Shown here piece by piece: positions 45,665 to 54,162 of a DNA stretch of 64,000 nucleotides. Position numbers and translations under genes: made by a program. How positions within the stretch are numbered: position 1 is the stretch's first letter; the number at the start of each line of letters is the position of its first letter. The DNA comes from Streptomyces sp. CB02058 (GTDB lineage Bacteria > Actinomycetota > Actinomycetes > Streptomycetales > Streptomycetaceae). The notes beneath the pieces are model-generated. The model was not told where the DNA came from. It worked only from the letters and a program-made list of their open reading frames with translations, and did no database searches. Location: the NCBI RefSeq assembly GCF_001905505.1, contig NZ_LIPG01000007.1, forward strand, positions 248,001 to 312,000, given 5' to 3'.

Positions 45665-45668
45665 CGGT

Positions 45669-45866
45669 GTGTCGGGTTCGATCACCAAGGCGAGGTTCAT
45701 CGGCGCGGACCAGGTCCGGGACATGGTCCACAACCGCAACGCCGACGGCTTCGACTCCCTCTACCGACGCACGAAGGCAGTCCGCCCACGACGTTCGCCA
45801 CTCCGGGAACGCGGTGAGATCAGCAGGTTTCCCGCCGCGATCCACTCGCGGGGCGGAGAGATCTGA
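45669..45866 (+). pseudogene. Remnant of an IS630-like transposase N-terminus
   Basis: A 66-codon open stretch reads ITKARFIGADQVRDMVHNRN followed by ADGFDSLYRR, then RPRRSPLRERGEI. This lines up with the N-terminal region of IS630-family transposases as I remember it (helix-turn-helix, then DGFDSLY, a GGRP-like turn and an LxxRxEI helix). The rest of the gene is missing and no terminal repeats were found. Confidence 0.45.
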
Positions 45867-45915
45867 CCAGTGCCTGCACCGGTTGCGGCGCGGCCGTCGC
45901 GCCGCACGAGGCTCG

Positions 45916-46281
45916 TTACGCACGCTCCGCAGGTGGCCACGGAGCCCAGGCAAGAGCGTTTCGCCAGGCAGGGTCGCCATGGGCCCAGTCCTGAACCACC
46001 TTGGCAACAGGCTCCACGGCGAACGCGTCGTTCGTCCGCGGCACATGCGCGTGGAAGTGCCTGTCCGGGCCGCCGTCGCGGTATTCGACCCGGTAGCTCA
46101 GGTCGTCGTTGAGGTAGACCTGCATGTAGTGCTGGTCCGCGGGTTCGAGGTCGAGTCGCTCGAAGATGACGAAACGCCAGGTCAAGCTCATGTCGGCCAG
46201 CAGGTCATGCATCCGGTCGTCGGACGGGTCGTCCCACGACGTCCCGTCCCACTCGATCGCCCGTAGTACTGGTGTTGCCAT
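45916..46281 (-). CDS. Unknown small protein, 121 residues
   Basis: An acidic small protein, ATG 46281. It has WDDPSDDRMHDLLADMSL near the start, then FVIFERLDLEPADQHYMQVY and YRVEYRDGGPDRHFHA. It resembles small immunity-type proteins in size and composition, but no family is recognised. It lies near another unknown aromatic-rich protein and a transposase remnant, a typical setting for orphan accessory genes. Confidence 0.6.
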   Translation of the reverse strand: MATPVLRAIEWDGTSWDDPSDDRMHDLLADMSLTWRFVIFERLDLEPADQHYMQVYLNDDLSYRVEYRDGGPDRHFHAHVPRTNDAFAVEPVAKVVQDWAHGDPAWRNALAWAPWPPAERA

Positions 46282-46550
46282 GCGGCGACTGTACTGGCCG
46301 ACGACGGCAGGGCCCCAGCAGGGTGCTCCTCATGGAACAGACCCCTTGCTCTCGGCGGACACGTGCGCGGACAGCCCGGGCGTTCCGTGGCGCTGGCACC
46401 TCTCCGGCCCCGGCGCGGTCACGGCGGCCCTCACCGGTGTTCGAGGGCTTGCGTCACGCGGTTGAGGTCGTCGGCGGTGAGTGGGGCGGGTGAGCGAGCC
46501 GGCCCGTGGCACGCCACCGAACCGGCCGACAGACCTCTGGGCAGGTCGCT
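46282..46550. other. Intergenic region before the TetR gene end
   Basis: About 270 bases. On the minus strand, a short open stretch ending near 46438 reads LTADDLNRVTQALEHR before a stop, which may be the tail of a lost gene. Nothing else seen. Confidence 0.35.
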
Positions 46551-47150
46551 CTAGGCAGGTCGCCGCACGGCGTCGGGGATGACCGCCGTCACGAATCTGC
46601 TGACGGCTGCCGTGGACGGCGGGCCCGGGTCGCGGTCCGAGAACAGGAGATGCCCGCCGCCGACCAGGGAGAGGGTGAGCGAGTCGATGTCGGCATCGGC
46701 CGCGATGCGGCCCCGCTCTCGCTCGTCCGCCAGATAGCCGGAGATCGCCTTCGTGGCCTGGGCGAGAATAGCGATGCCGCCGCCTGGCATGGTCTGCCGC
46801 AACCGGGTGCGCAGTTCGTCCCGGAAGGTGATGAGCGGGATGATCGCCACCGGTACCGGCCCGAACAGTGCGGCCAGCGCGCCCACGAGGTTGTCGGTCA
46901 CCGTGCCGGTCCCGGCGGTCCTTCGCAGCAGGCTCGCCTGCGTGTCGAGCTGTGCGGCCCGGTCGAGGACGAGGTCGGTGAGGAAGGCGTCGAAATCGGC
47001 GAAGTGCCGGTGCAGGACGCCTTTGGCGCAGCCTGCTTCGTCGGTGACGGCCCGGCTGGTCAGCCCGTTCGGCCCGTCCCGCAGAAGGATGCGTTCGGCG
47101 GCGTCGAACAGCTGCTGCCGCGCGTCGCGAAGGTGTACCCCAGTCGGCAC
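46551..47150 (-). CDS. TetR-family regulator
   Basis: A 199-residue repressor. The N-terminal helix-turn-helix is LTSRAVTDEAGCAKGVLHRHF. GTG 47150 was chosen because GAGAGG lies eight bases before it and the coding then begins just before the DNA-binding domain. The C-terminal ligand domain contains GHLLFSDRDPG. It is divergent from a methyltransferase gene, and the gap carries a near-perfect long palindrome, so it probably controls both genes. Confidence 0.88.
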   Translation of the reverse strand: MPTGVHLRDARQQLFDAAERILLRDGPNGLTSRAVTDEAGCAKGVLHRHFADFDAFLTDLVLDRAAQLDTQASLLRRTAGTGTVTDNLVGALAALFGPVPVAIIPLITFRDELRTRLRQTMPGGGIAILAQATKAISGYLADERERGRIAADADIDSLTLSLVGGGHLLFSDRDPGPPSTAAVSRFVTAVIPDAVRRPA

Positions 47151-47187
47151 TCGCAGTTCCTCTCGTACGTCGCGGCACACTTTACCG

Positions 47188-47225
47188 AATGGGCACACGC
47201 CCACTAAGGTGGGCACATGCCCATT
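47188..47225. promoter_or_regulatory. Compound operator between the TetR and methyltransferase genes
   Basis: A 38-bp near-palindrome flanked by AATGGGCA and TGCCCATT contains two smaller dyads, GGGCACACGCCC and GGGCACATGCCC. It includes the methyltransferase start codon (47217). A possible promoter is TTTACC (47181) and TAAGGT (47205), which would start transcription at or near the ATG. Confidence 0.7.
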
Positions 47226-48044
47226 CCTTTGCGAGAACAACCAGAACCGTCGCGTGCGGAGCCGCACAAGGCCCGGCGGATGGCCGAGGCGTTCGGAACG
47301 GACGCACAGCGCTACGACCGGGCCCGACCCGGCTACCCCGAGGCACTGGTGGCACGGATCGTGGCCGGCAGCCCCGGGCGCGACGTGCTCGACGTCGGCT
47401 GCGGTACCGGCATCGCAGCCCGGCAGTTCCAGGCGGCAGGCTGCGCGGTGCTCGGCATAGAGCCCGATGCCCGGATGGCCGAGCTGGCGCGAGGCCACGG
47501 CCTGCGGGTGGAAAATTCGGGCTTCGAAGCCTGGCAGTCCGACGGCCGCATGTTCGACGCGGTCGTCGCCGCCCAGTCGTGGCACTGGGTGGATCCGGCC
47601 GCCGGCGCCCTGAAGGCGGCTCACGTACTGCGCCCCGGAGGGCGGCTGGCGATCTTCGGCCATGTGTACGAGCCGCCTGCCGAGGTGGCGGATCCTTTCG
47701 CCGCCGCCTACCGGCGGGCCGCGCCCGACTCCCCGTTCAGCGGCCGGCCCGCCCGACGTCCGCTCAGCCTCTACCGGGCGGCGTACGAGAAGTCCGCCGA
47801 CACGATCCGCGACACCGGCCACTTCGACGAACCCGAGCAGTGGCAGTTCGACTGGGAACGGTCCTATACGCGCGACCAGTGGCTGGACCTGCTGCCGACC
47901 ACAGGCGGCCTCACCCAGCTCCGCCCCGAGCAACTGGCCGAGGTACTGGACGCGGTCGGGACCGCCATCGACTCGCTGGGCGGACGCTTCACGATGCACT
48001 ACACGACGCCGGCCGTGACCGCCGTACGCTCCGGCACCTCCTGA
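47217..48044 (+). CDS. Class I SAM-dependent methyltransferase
   Basis: A 275-residue methyltransferase. Motif I is VLDVGCGTGIAARQF, followed by an acidic GIEPDA and the later FDAVVAAQSWHWVD and LRPGGRLAIFGH. The start ATG 47217 lies inside the operator with no room for a ribosome-binding site, so a leaderless message is likely. Substrate unknown. Regulation by the divergent TetR protein is inferred. Confidence 0.87.
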   Translation: MPIPLREQPEPSRAEPHKARRMAEAFGTDAQRYDRARPGYPEALVARIVAGSPGRDVLDVGCGTGIAARQFQAAGCAVLGIEPDARMAELARGHGLRVENSGFEAWQSDGRMFDAVVAAQSWHWVDPAAGALKAAHVLRPGGRLAIFGHVYEPPAEVADPFAAAYRRAAPDSPFSGRPARRPLSLYRAAYEKSADTIRDTGHFDEPEQWQFDWERSYTRDQWLDLLPTTGGLTQLRPEQLAEVLDAVGTAIDSLGGRFTMHYTTPAVTAVRSGTS

Positions 48045-48136
48045 ACTCGTCCGCCGGGCCGACGGCGACGCGCCGACCCGGCACGGGGCGGCCGGCGAGC
48101 TCTCGACGGGCGCCACTCACCCCTGCGCGAGATAAG

Positions 48137-48151
48137 TGGATAGCTCATCCG
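48137..48151. promoter_or_regulatory. Palindromic operator, copy 1 of 3 (SDR promoter)
   Basis: TGGATAGCTCATCCG fits the pattern YGGATR-N3-YATCCG shared with 48175-48189 and 49143-49157. It lies 38 bases centre to centre from copy 2, upstream of the SDR gene. Confidence 0.65.
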
Positions 48152-48174
48152 CATACGTGTTACGCTCCGTCAAC

Positions 48175-48189
48175 CGGATGACCTATCCG
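48175..48189. promoter_or_regulatory. Palindromic operator, copy 2 of 3 (SDR promoter)
   Basis: CGGATGACCTATCCG, 26 bases before the SDR start. It probably binds the TetR protein encoded at 49172-49756. Confidence 0.68.
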
Positions 48190-48215
48190 CATAACCGGCC
48201 CTGGAGTGAACGATC

Positions 48216-49106
48216 ATGAAGAGGACCGCCGTCGTCACAGCCGGAACAGCCGGTATCGGCCTGGAGACCGCACTGGGACTGGCCGCCGCCGGATTCTCGG
48301 TCACCGTCGTCGGACGAGACGCCGACCGGGGCGCCCGGGCGGTCGGCCGGATCAACGCGACGAACCCGGTCCACCCCGCCCGGTTCCTCCCCGCCGACCT
48401 CTCCTCCCTCGACGCGGTGCGCGCGCTCGCCGACCGGATCGGTTCCGAGCACGCGGTCTCGGGTGAGCCACTGACGGTCCTGGTCAACAACATCGGGGCG
48501 ATGTTCGCGGACCGACGTGAACTGAGCGGCGTGGAGGCGTCGTTCGTCCTGAACCATCTCTCGCCGTATCTCCTGACCGAGCTGCTGCTGCCCACACTGA
48601 CGGCCGGCGCCCCGAGCAGGATCGTCAACGTGACCTCGGGTGCGGTCGTCGCCGCCAAGCGGGTGTTCGACACGGTCGAACCGCCCGGGGACTACTACGG
48701 CTTCCACTGGTACGGCCGCGCCAAGCTCGCCAACCTCGCCTACACGCTCGACCTGGCCGCCCGGCTCGACGGCACGGGCGTATCCGTGTTCGCTGCGGAC
48801 CCCGGCGGCGCCGCGACCGATATGACCAACGGCACCATGAACGACCCGAAGATCGTCTCCCCCGGGCTGCGGCTGCTGTGGCCGCTGGTGCGTCGCACCT
48901 TCGCACGCTCGACCTCCGGCCCGGCGTCCACGGCGGCCCGGTCGTCCGTCATCGCCGCCACCGACAGCACCCTGACGGGTCGTACGGGCCTCGTCATCGG
49001 CGCCGGCACACGCCCGGTCGCACCGCACCGCACCGCGACGGACCCTCGCGTCGCCGACGCCGTCCGGCGGCTCAGCGAGCAGTACGCACCCCTCGCGTCC
49101 GCCTGA
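48216..49106 (+). CDS. Short-chain dehydrogenase/reductase
   Basis: An SDR of 296 residues. The cofactor motif is TAGTAGIGLETA, the NNxG motif reads NNIG, and the catalytic Tyr/Lys lie in WYGRAKLAN. The C-terminal region is longer than that of a minimal SDR, as in the retinol-dehydrogenase-like group. Two palindromes precede it, matching one before the TetR gene downstream, so the two genes are probably co-regulated. Substrate unknown. Confidence 0.88.
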   Translation: MKRTAVVTAGTAGIGLETALGLAAAGFSVTVVGRDADRGARAVGRINATNPVHPARFLPADLSSLDAVRALADRIGSEHAVSGEPLTVLVNNIGAMFADRRELSGVEASFVLNHLSPYLLTELLLPTLTAGAPSRIVNVTSGAVVAAKRVFDTVEPPGDYYGFHWYGRAKLANLAYTLDLAARLDGTGVSVFAADPGGAATDMTNGTMNDPKIVSPGLRLLWPLVRRTFARSTSGPASTAARSSVIAATDSTLTGRTGLVIGAGTRPVAPHRTATDPRVADAVRRLSEQYAPLASA

Positions 49107-49142
49107 GCCGCCCTGCGGCGACGGCACGGGCGACGAGCTATA

Positions 49143-49157
49143 CGGATGAGGCATCCG
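49143..49157. promoter_or_regulatory. Palindromic operator, copy 3 of 3 (TetR promoter)
   Basis: CGGATGAGGCATCCG, a perfect dyad with a three-base centre, 15 bases before the TetR start. It suggests autoregulation. Confidence 0.7.
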
Positions 49158-49171
49158 GTTACCATGTCCCC

Positions 49172-49756
49172 ATGCCGACGACGCCGCCACTGCGCAAGGA
49201 CGCCGCCCAGAACCGGGACCAGATCGTCGCCATCGCCCGTGCCCTCGTCGACGAGGGCACACCGTTGCAGCTCAACGACGTGGCCCGACGTGCCGGAATG
49301 GGTGTCGGCACCGTCTACCGCCACTTCGCCACACCGGAAGCGCTGCTGGAGACCGTCGCCACCCCCTGTCTGGAAGCGCTGGCGGCACACGGCGAGCAGG
49401 CGCTGGCCGACCCCGACCCGTTGCGCGCCCTGGAGGGCTTCCTGGCCCGCACCGTCGAAGCGCAGGTCGGCGACGCATCCCTGGCCCCTGTCACCGCGGC
49501 GGCTGAGAACGTCCTGCCGCACACCACGGCACTCAAGGCGTCGCTCTGGTCGGCAGGCACCGCGCTCCTCGACCGGGCTCGCGCGGCCGGGACCGTGCGC
49601 CCCGATCTGACCCCGGCCGACCTGGTCCCGCTCATGTGCGGAATCGCCTACGCCGTGGACGTCCACGGCGGAGATCCCGCCGACAGGGTCGGCACCGCTC
49701 GTCGCTATCTGACCGCACTCCTCGGGGGCCTCCGAGCCGTACCCCCGGAAGCGTGA
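49172..49756 (+). CDS. TetR-family regulator of the SDR gene
   Basis: A 194-residue TetR-type repressor. The helix-turn-helix is LQLNDVARRAGMGVGTVYRHF. ATG 49172 lies immediately after a perfect palindrome, so binding would block its own promoter. The same palindrome occurs twice before the SDR gene upstream. Ligand unknown. Confidence 0.9.
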   Translation: MPTTPPLRKDAAQNRDQIVAIARALVDEGTPLQLNDVARRAGMGVGTVYRHFATPEALLETVATPCLEALAAHGEQALADPDPLRALEGFLARTVEAQVGDASLAPVTAAAENVLPHTTALKASLWSAGTALLDRARAAGTVRPDLTPADLVPLMCGIAYAVDVHGGDPADRVGTARRYLTALLGGLRAVPPEA

Positions 49757-49800
49757 GCCGCGTACCCCCTCACGCGGACCGGGCTCACACGGACCGGGTC

Positions 49801-51723
49801 TCAGCCCCCGGCCTCGGCCAGGTATACCGCCACCGGGCCCAGCGTCAGCATTCCGCTCGTGGCGCCGGCGTCCTCCGCGGCGGCATCCCGCAGGGAGGCC
49901 ACGGCGCGTGCCGCGATCCCGGGCTCGCCCAGGCGTACGGCGGCGCGGGCCGTCAGGCACCACATGGCCTCCTGCATGTGGTCGTGCGCCGGTTCGGGCA
50001 TCACGGCCAGGGCGGTACGGGCCTCCTCGGCCCGGTCCTCGGCCAGCAGCACGAGGGGGCGCGCCCATGGCAGGTACGGACCCCAGTCGAGCTGCGGGTC
50101 GGTCGGCGCGGGCCGGCCGTGCAGCAGCCGCAGCCCCAGGAGGGCCAGCGGGAACAGGCCGCGGTGGAGCCCTGGCATTCCGGCGGCCCGAAGGGCGTCC
50201 TCGGCGGCGCGGTAGAGCGCTGCGGCCGTGGCGGCCGTCGGGCCGCCGGGCTCGGTGCTGCGGGCGGCAGCGGCCCTGGCCCGGAACCATCCGGTGAGGA
50301 CGGGAACGAGGGGCGCCTCGGTGAGATCGGCCAGCTGTTCGGCGGCTTCGGCGTGCGCGGCCGCGGCGTCGAGGTCGCCGAGCGCGGAGGCGGACTGCAG
50401 GCGGGCGAGCCGGCCGAGCACGGCGAAATTGGGCAGCCCGTGCAGGGTGGCCAGGTCGACGATCTCGGAGCCGATCGCGTCCCGTACCCCCGCGAGCCCG
50501 GGCCGGTGGAAGGACTGGAGGAACACCCCGTTGAGGGCGAAGGCCAGCAGGGCGGGATCGGCCAGGTCCCGCGCCAGTGCCTCGGCCTGCCCTGCCGCCT
50601 GCCGCGCGCGCTCCAGCTCGGCCGCGGAGAGATCGCCGCTGCGGCTCTCGACGGCGATCGTGGCCAGGAGGCGGGCGGACAGGGCGGCGGGACCGTCCGG
50701 GCCGAGCGCGGTGAGCGTGCGCTCGGCAGCCGCGACGACGGCGCGTGACTGCTCAGGATCGTCGGCCCGGCTCCAGACGGCGGGCACGTCGTAGGCACCG
50801 ATGATCCGGGCGGTCAGGGAGACGTCTCCCGTACGTTCCGCCGCCTGGACCGCGGCGAGGCGGTCGCGCCGTGAGTGGACCAGGGCGTCGCCACCGGCCA
50901 GTGCGAGGGTGCGGGCCAGATCCACGGTGGTACGCGGGCCCAGCGGGACACCGGGGCCGCTCCACCCCGTACGTACGCCGTCGAGGGGATCGGTCCCGTT
51001 GAGGATGTCCGTCTCCAGGCGCTGGAGTTCGGCGCTCGGGTCCAGTCCGAGCCGGCCGACGAGCATCGCGCGGGCGCGGCGGAGCGTGGCCAGGGCGTCG
51101 GCCTGGCGGCCCGCGCGGTACAGCGCGCGGGCGAGCAGCCCCCAGGCCGGCTCGCGCCACGGATGTTCGGAGACATGGGCACCGAGTTCCGCGACGAGGC
51201 CGGGCCCTTCCCCGGAGTCGATCAGGATGCGGGCGCGCAGTTCCACCGCCTCCAGCCTCAACTCCTCCAGCCGGGTCCGCTCGCGCTGCGCCCATGGGGA
51301 GCCGGGAACGTCGGCATAGGCGGGACCGCGCCAGGCGGCGAGCACGGCGCCGAGAGCGGGCACGGCGGCGGAGTCACGCCGGGCGCGGGCCAGGGTGTCC
51401 TCGAACAGATGGACGTCCACGTCCTCACGCGGCAGGCGCAGCACATAGCCGGGCCCCTCGGTGACGATCACGCGCGGCGGATCGCGGGGCGGCCTGTCGG
51501 GTTCGAGGGCGCGGCGCAGAGCGGCGACGAAGGTCCGCAACGCGCCGACGGCGCGGGCGGGCGGATCGGTCCACAGGTCGTCGACGAGGGTGTCGGTGGT
51601 GACCATGCGCCCCTCGGCGGCGACGAGCCGGGCGAGCACCTCGCGATGACGGGGTCCGCCCAGGTCGACCGGGCTGCCGTCGTCGCTGAGGGCCCGCACG
51701 GCGCCGAGCACGTCGATTCGCAT
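49801..51723 (-). CDS. SARP/AfsR-type regulator with BTAD and long C-terminal helical region
   Basis: A 640-residue regulator. The N-terminal winged-helix DNA-binding domain covers about residues 5-90 (ALSDDGSPVDLGGPRHREVL, GMVTTDTLVDDLW-like). The bacterial transcriptional activator domain runs to about 255 (VDVHLFEDTLARAR, EPAWGLLARALYRAGRQADA). The remaining 380 residues are Ala-rich helical repeats, possibly TPR-like, with no P-loop visible, so this is not a full AfsR. GGAGG eight bases before ATG 51723 supports the start. It is divergent from an alpha/beta-hydrolase, and the gap carries 11-bp-spaced CTGATC repeats typical in spacing of SARP sites. Confidence 0.87.
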   Translation of the reverse strand: MRIDVLGAVRALSDDGSPVDLGGPRHREVLARLVAAEGRMVTTDTLVDDLWTDPPARAVGALRTFVAALRRALEPDRPPRDPPRVIVTEGPGYVLRLPREDVDVHLFEDTLARARRDSAAVPALGAVLAAWRGPAYADVPGSPWAQRERTRLEELRLEAVELRARILIDSGEGPGLVAELGAHVSEHPWREPAWGLLARALYRAGRQADALATLRRARAMLVGRLGLDPSAELQRLETDILNGTDPLDGVRTGWSGPGVPLGPRTTVDLARTLALAGGDALVHSRRDRLAAVQAAERTGDVSLTARIIGAYDVPAVWSRADDPEQSRAVVAAAERTLTALGPDGPAALSARLLATIAVESRSGDLSAAELERARQAAGQAEALARDLADPALLAFALNGVFLQSFHRPGLAGVRDAIGSEIVDLATLHGLPNFAVLGRLARLQSASALGDLDAAAAHAEAAEQLADLTEAPLVPVLTGWFRARAAAARSTEPGGPTAATAAALYRAAEDALRAAGMPGLHRGLFPLALLGLRLLHGRPAPTDPQLDWGPYLPWARPLVLLAEDRAEEARTALAVMPEPAHDHMQEAMWCLTARAAVRLGEPGIAARAVASLRDAAAEDAGATSGMLTLGPVAVYLAEAGG

Positions 51724-51764
51724 GCCCCCATCCTCCGTGTCGCGGAGCGCCGCGCCCAACCGTA

Positions 51765-51800
51765 CTGATCAGTTGCTGATCGCCTCCGTACAGGCTGATC
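51765..51800. promoter_or_regulatory. Direct repeats between the SARP-type and hydrolase genes
   Basis: CTGATC occurs at 51765, 51776 and 51795. The first two are exactly 11 bases apart, the spacing of SARP-binding heptamer repeats; the third is 19 further on. Likely control region for the hydrolase and possibly for the regulator itself. Confidence 0.55.
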
Positions 51801-51830
51801 CGGTCAGCCCCCGACCGAAGGACGCCCGTC

Positions 51831-52709
51831 ATGACGCTCACCGTTCCCGGCTTCGACCACACCCGCCTGCCCGGTGCGGGCGGTGTGGAACTGGCCGCCG
51901 CCGTCGGCGGCACCGGCAGCCCGGTCGTGCTGTTGCACGGCTTCCCGCAGACCCACCTGATGTGGCGGCACGTCGCCGAGCGGCTCGCGGATGAGCACAC
52001 GGTGATCTGCCCCGACCTGCGGGGATACGGCGCCAGCGGCAAGCCCCCGGCCACCGGCCCCGATGTGTACTCCAAGCGCACCATGGCCGCGGACATCGTG
52101 GACCTGGCGGCGGCGCTCGGCCACGAGCGTTTCGCTCTCGTCGGCCACGACCGGGGCGCTCTGGTCGCCTTCCGGGCGGGGCTGGACCACCCCGAGACCG
52201 TCACGCACCTGGGCATCCTGGACGTCGTACCGACGCTCGACATGTGGAACGTCCTGCACGGTGTCTCGGCGGCGGTCGGCTACCACCTCTTCCTGATGGC
52301 GCAGCCGCCGGGCCTGCCGGAGACGCTGATCAGCAACAGCGCGGACGCGTTCTTCGGCTCGTTCCTCGACGCCTGGGCCGGGGACTCGGCCGCCCTGCCG
52401 GAGGATGTGCGTGCCGAGTACCTGCGGGCCAGCGCCGAGGCGGTGACGTCGATCGTCGCGGACTACCGGGCATCGGCGGGGATCGACGTCACGCACGACC
52501 AGGCGGACCTGGACGCGGGGTCACAGCTGGCCATGCCCGTGACGGTCGTCCAGCAGGACTGGGGCGCGCAGCTGGGGTACGACGCCGCCGCGGTGTGGAA
52601 GGCGTGGGCACCGGACCTGGACCACCGGCTGACCCGGGCGGGGCACTTCATGGCCGAGGAGGCGCCCGACGAGATCGCGACGGCGATCCGGGACCTGCTG
52701 GCCCGCTGA
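51831..52709 (+). CDS. Alpha/beta-hydrolase, epoxide hydrolase/haloacetate dehalogenase group
   Basis: A 292-residue hydrolase. The oxyanion region is HGFPQTH, the nucleophile elbow GHDRGAL carries Asp as in dehalogenases and epoxide hydrolases, and the catalytic His is in AGHFMAEEAP. The second Arg after the nucleophile that fluoroacetate dehalogenases use for carboxylate binding is not evident, so defluorination is not claimed. It faces the SARP-type regulator, which may control it. Confidence 0.88.
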   Translation: MTLTVPGFDHTRLPGAGGVELAAAVGGTGSPVVLLHGFPQTHLMWRHVAERLADEHTVICPDLRGYGASGKPPATGPDVYSKRTMAADIVDLAAALGHERFALVGHDRGALVAFRAGLDHPETVTHLGILDVVPTLDMWNVLHGVSAAVGYHLFLMAQPPGLPETLISNSADAFFGSFLDAWAGDSAALPEDVRAEYLRASAEAVTSIVADYRASAGIDVTHDQADLDAGSQLAMPVTVVQQDWGAQLGYDAAAVWKAWAPDLDHRLTRAGHFMAEEAPDEIATAIRDLLAR

Positions 52710-52722
52710 ATCGCCTGCCCCG

Positions 52723-52759
52723 GAGCTGGCCGGCCGGCCTCGTCCCGGCCGGCGGGCTC
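52723..52759. terminator. Bidirectional hairpin between hydrolase and MerR genes
   Basis: GAGC, a three-base bulge, CCGGCCGG, six to seven loop bases, CCGGCCGG, a three-base bulge and GCTC. It lies 14 bases after the hydrolase stop, between convergent genes. Confidence 0.75.
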
Positions 52760-52855
52760 CAGGGCGTACGGGAGGGCGCGATGGCGGCCGTACAGCCAGG
52801 GAACTCGCCGGTCCGGCTCCGACGACGTTCCGGGCGGCGCCCCGCGCCCGCCCTC

Positions 52856-53794
52856 TCAGCTCCGGATCCGCGCACGCAGAGCGTGGACGGACCAGTCGAG
52901 CACCGGCCGCAGGCTCTCCGGGGCCGGCCATCCGTTGATCACCCCGAGCAGCGAGAGGTACTGCTCTCTGCGCGGGTCGTTCATGCGTTCCAGCCGGGAC
53001 AGAAGCCGCACGCGGGGATCGGTGTCGTCCGGGGAATCCACGAGAGGGGCGCAGCGGCTCATGAGGTCGGAGACGATCGGTTCGGCCAGGGATGAGTCGG
53101 GGTCGATGCCTCGTGCCACGGCCGGGGCGATCCGGTCACGGACGACCGCGGCCAAGTCGCCCTGTGCTGTGGGTGGTTCTCCCTGAGGATGCCCGGCCAC
53201 CTGCTCCTCGGCCAACTGCCTCAGATGGGCACGGAACTCCGGGTCCTGCGAGAGTTCGGCCAGTTCCACCCAGGCCTGGACCTGTTCCACATCGGGATCG
53301 TCCGGCAGTTCCGGAGTCATCGAGCGCATGATCCCCGCGGGCATCGGGCCGTTGCCCACATCGCCGAGGGTGGCTTCGAGGAACTCGTCGATCAGCCGCC
53401 GTCGTTCGGCTTCGGAGAGCTTGGCAAGCCGGTGCATCAGGTTGGTCTCCTCAAGGGTGGCTCCGCGCTTCGCCACAGCGCTCAGCACCGCGCGCCGCAT
53501 CCGCAGGATCCGGATCTGCGCCTCCAGCGCCTCGGCCTGTGCGGCGGCGGCGTCCGAGAGGGCGAGTTCCCGGTCCATGACCTTCCGGACGACTGCGAGA
53601 TCCAGTCCGAGATCGCGCAGGGTACGCACGAGATCCAGGCGTGCGACGGCACCGCTGTCGTAGAGGCGGTAGCCGGCCGGGCTGCGGTCCGCGGGTGGGA
53701 TGAGCCCGTTGTCGGAGTAGAACCGGATGGTCTTGACCGTCATACCTGTTCGCCGGGCGAGCTCGCCGATCGAGTGGAGCGTGTGGCCGTTCAT
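52856..53794 (-). CDS. MerR-family regulator with long C-terminal domain
   Basis: A 312-residue regulator. The winged-helix start reads SIGELARRTGMTVKTIRFYS with DNGLIPPADRSPAGYRLY. A coiled-coil region follows (ALSDAAAAQAEALEAQIRIL). The 190-residue C-terminal part is helical and acidic and does not show the TipAS Cys or a GyrI-like motif. A spaced dyad typical of MerR-controlled promoters lies just upstream, so autoregulation is likely. Confidence 0.88.
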   Translation of the reverse strand: MNGHTLHSIGELARRTGMTVKTIRFYSDNGLIPPADRSPAGYRLYDSGAVARLDLVRTLRDLGLDLAVVRKVMDRELALSDAAAAQAEALEAQIRILRMRRAVLSAVAKRGATLEETNLMHRLAKLSEAERRRLIDEFLEATLGDVGNGPMPAGIMRSMTPELPDDPDVEQVQAWVELAELSQDPEFRAHLRQLAEEQVAGHPQGEPPTAQGDLAAVVRDRIAPAVARGIDPDSSLAEPIVSDLMSRCAPLVDSPDDTDPRVRLLSRLERMNDPRREQYLSLLGVINGWPAPESLRPVLDWSVHALRARIRS

Positions 53795-53808
53795 GTCCCC
53801 ACTCTCAG

Positions 53809-53827
53809 GTCTCCCCCTGCTGGAGAC
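53809..53827 (-). promoter_or_regulatory. MerR-type operator
   Basis: GTCTCC-N7-GGAGAC dyad, preceded on the minus strand by TTGAGT, giving the look of a -35 element with the dyad in a long spacer, as in MerR-controlled promoters. Confidence 0.65.
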
Positions 53828-54162
53828 TCAAGCGCCCCGCTCTCCGGGGGCGCCGCGCCCGATGCGGCTCCTCACCGCGTCGGGGCCGCCCTGCGGGCCA
53901 CGTCTCGACCGGGTGGCCCCCTGCCTCGGCGTCGGCGCGTGCTCGGGGGACCTCATCGGGCACTACCGATCCTGCCCGAACTGTGCGATGTCCGAAACGG
54001 GGTGAAGGCAGTGAGCATCCCCGCGGCCTCCACACCCGGGCGGGGCCGGCAGGGTCGCCTGCAAGACCGACCGGATGCCACGCGGAACCGGTACCTCCCA
54101 CCAGGGGTGGCGTCACCGCATCCGGCTCTGCGGGCGCCCGGTACGGCCGGACGGGACACAGC
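53828..54162. other. Intergenic region, no gene seen
   Basis: About 335 bases between the MerR promoter and the terminator of the SGNH gene. No frame here shows recognisable protein features. Confidence 0.55.

Noticed and set aside
49759..49792. Repeated CGGACCGGG after the TetR gene as a terminator
   Set aside because: The copies are direct repeats, not inverted, so no hairpin forms from them.
51831..52709. Assignment as fluoroacetate dehalogenase
   Set aside because: The nucleophile region GHDRGAL is shared, but the second carboxylate-binding Arg after it is not evident.
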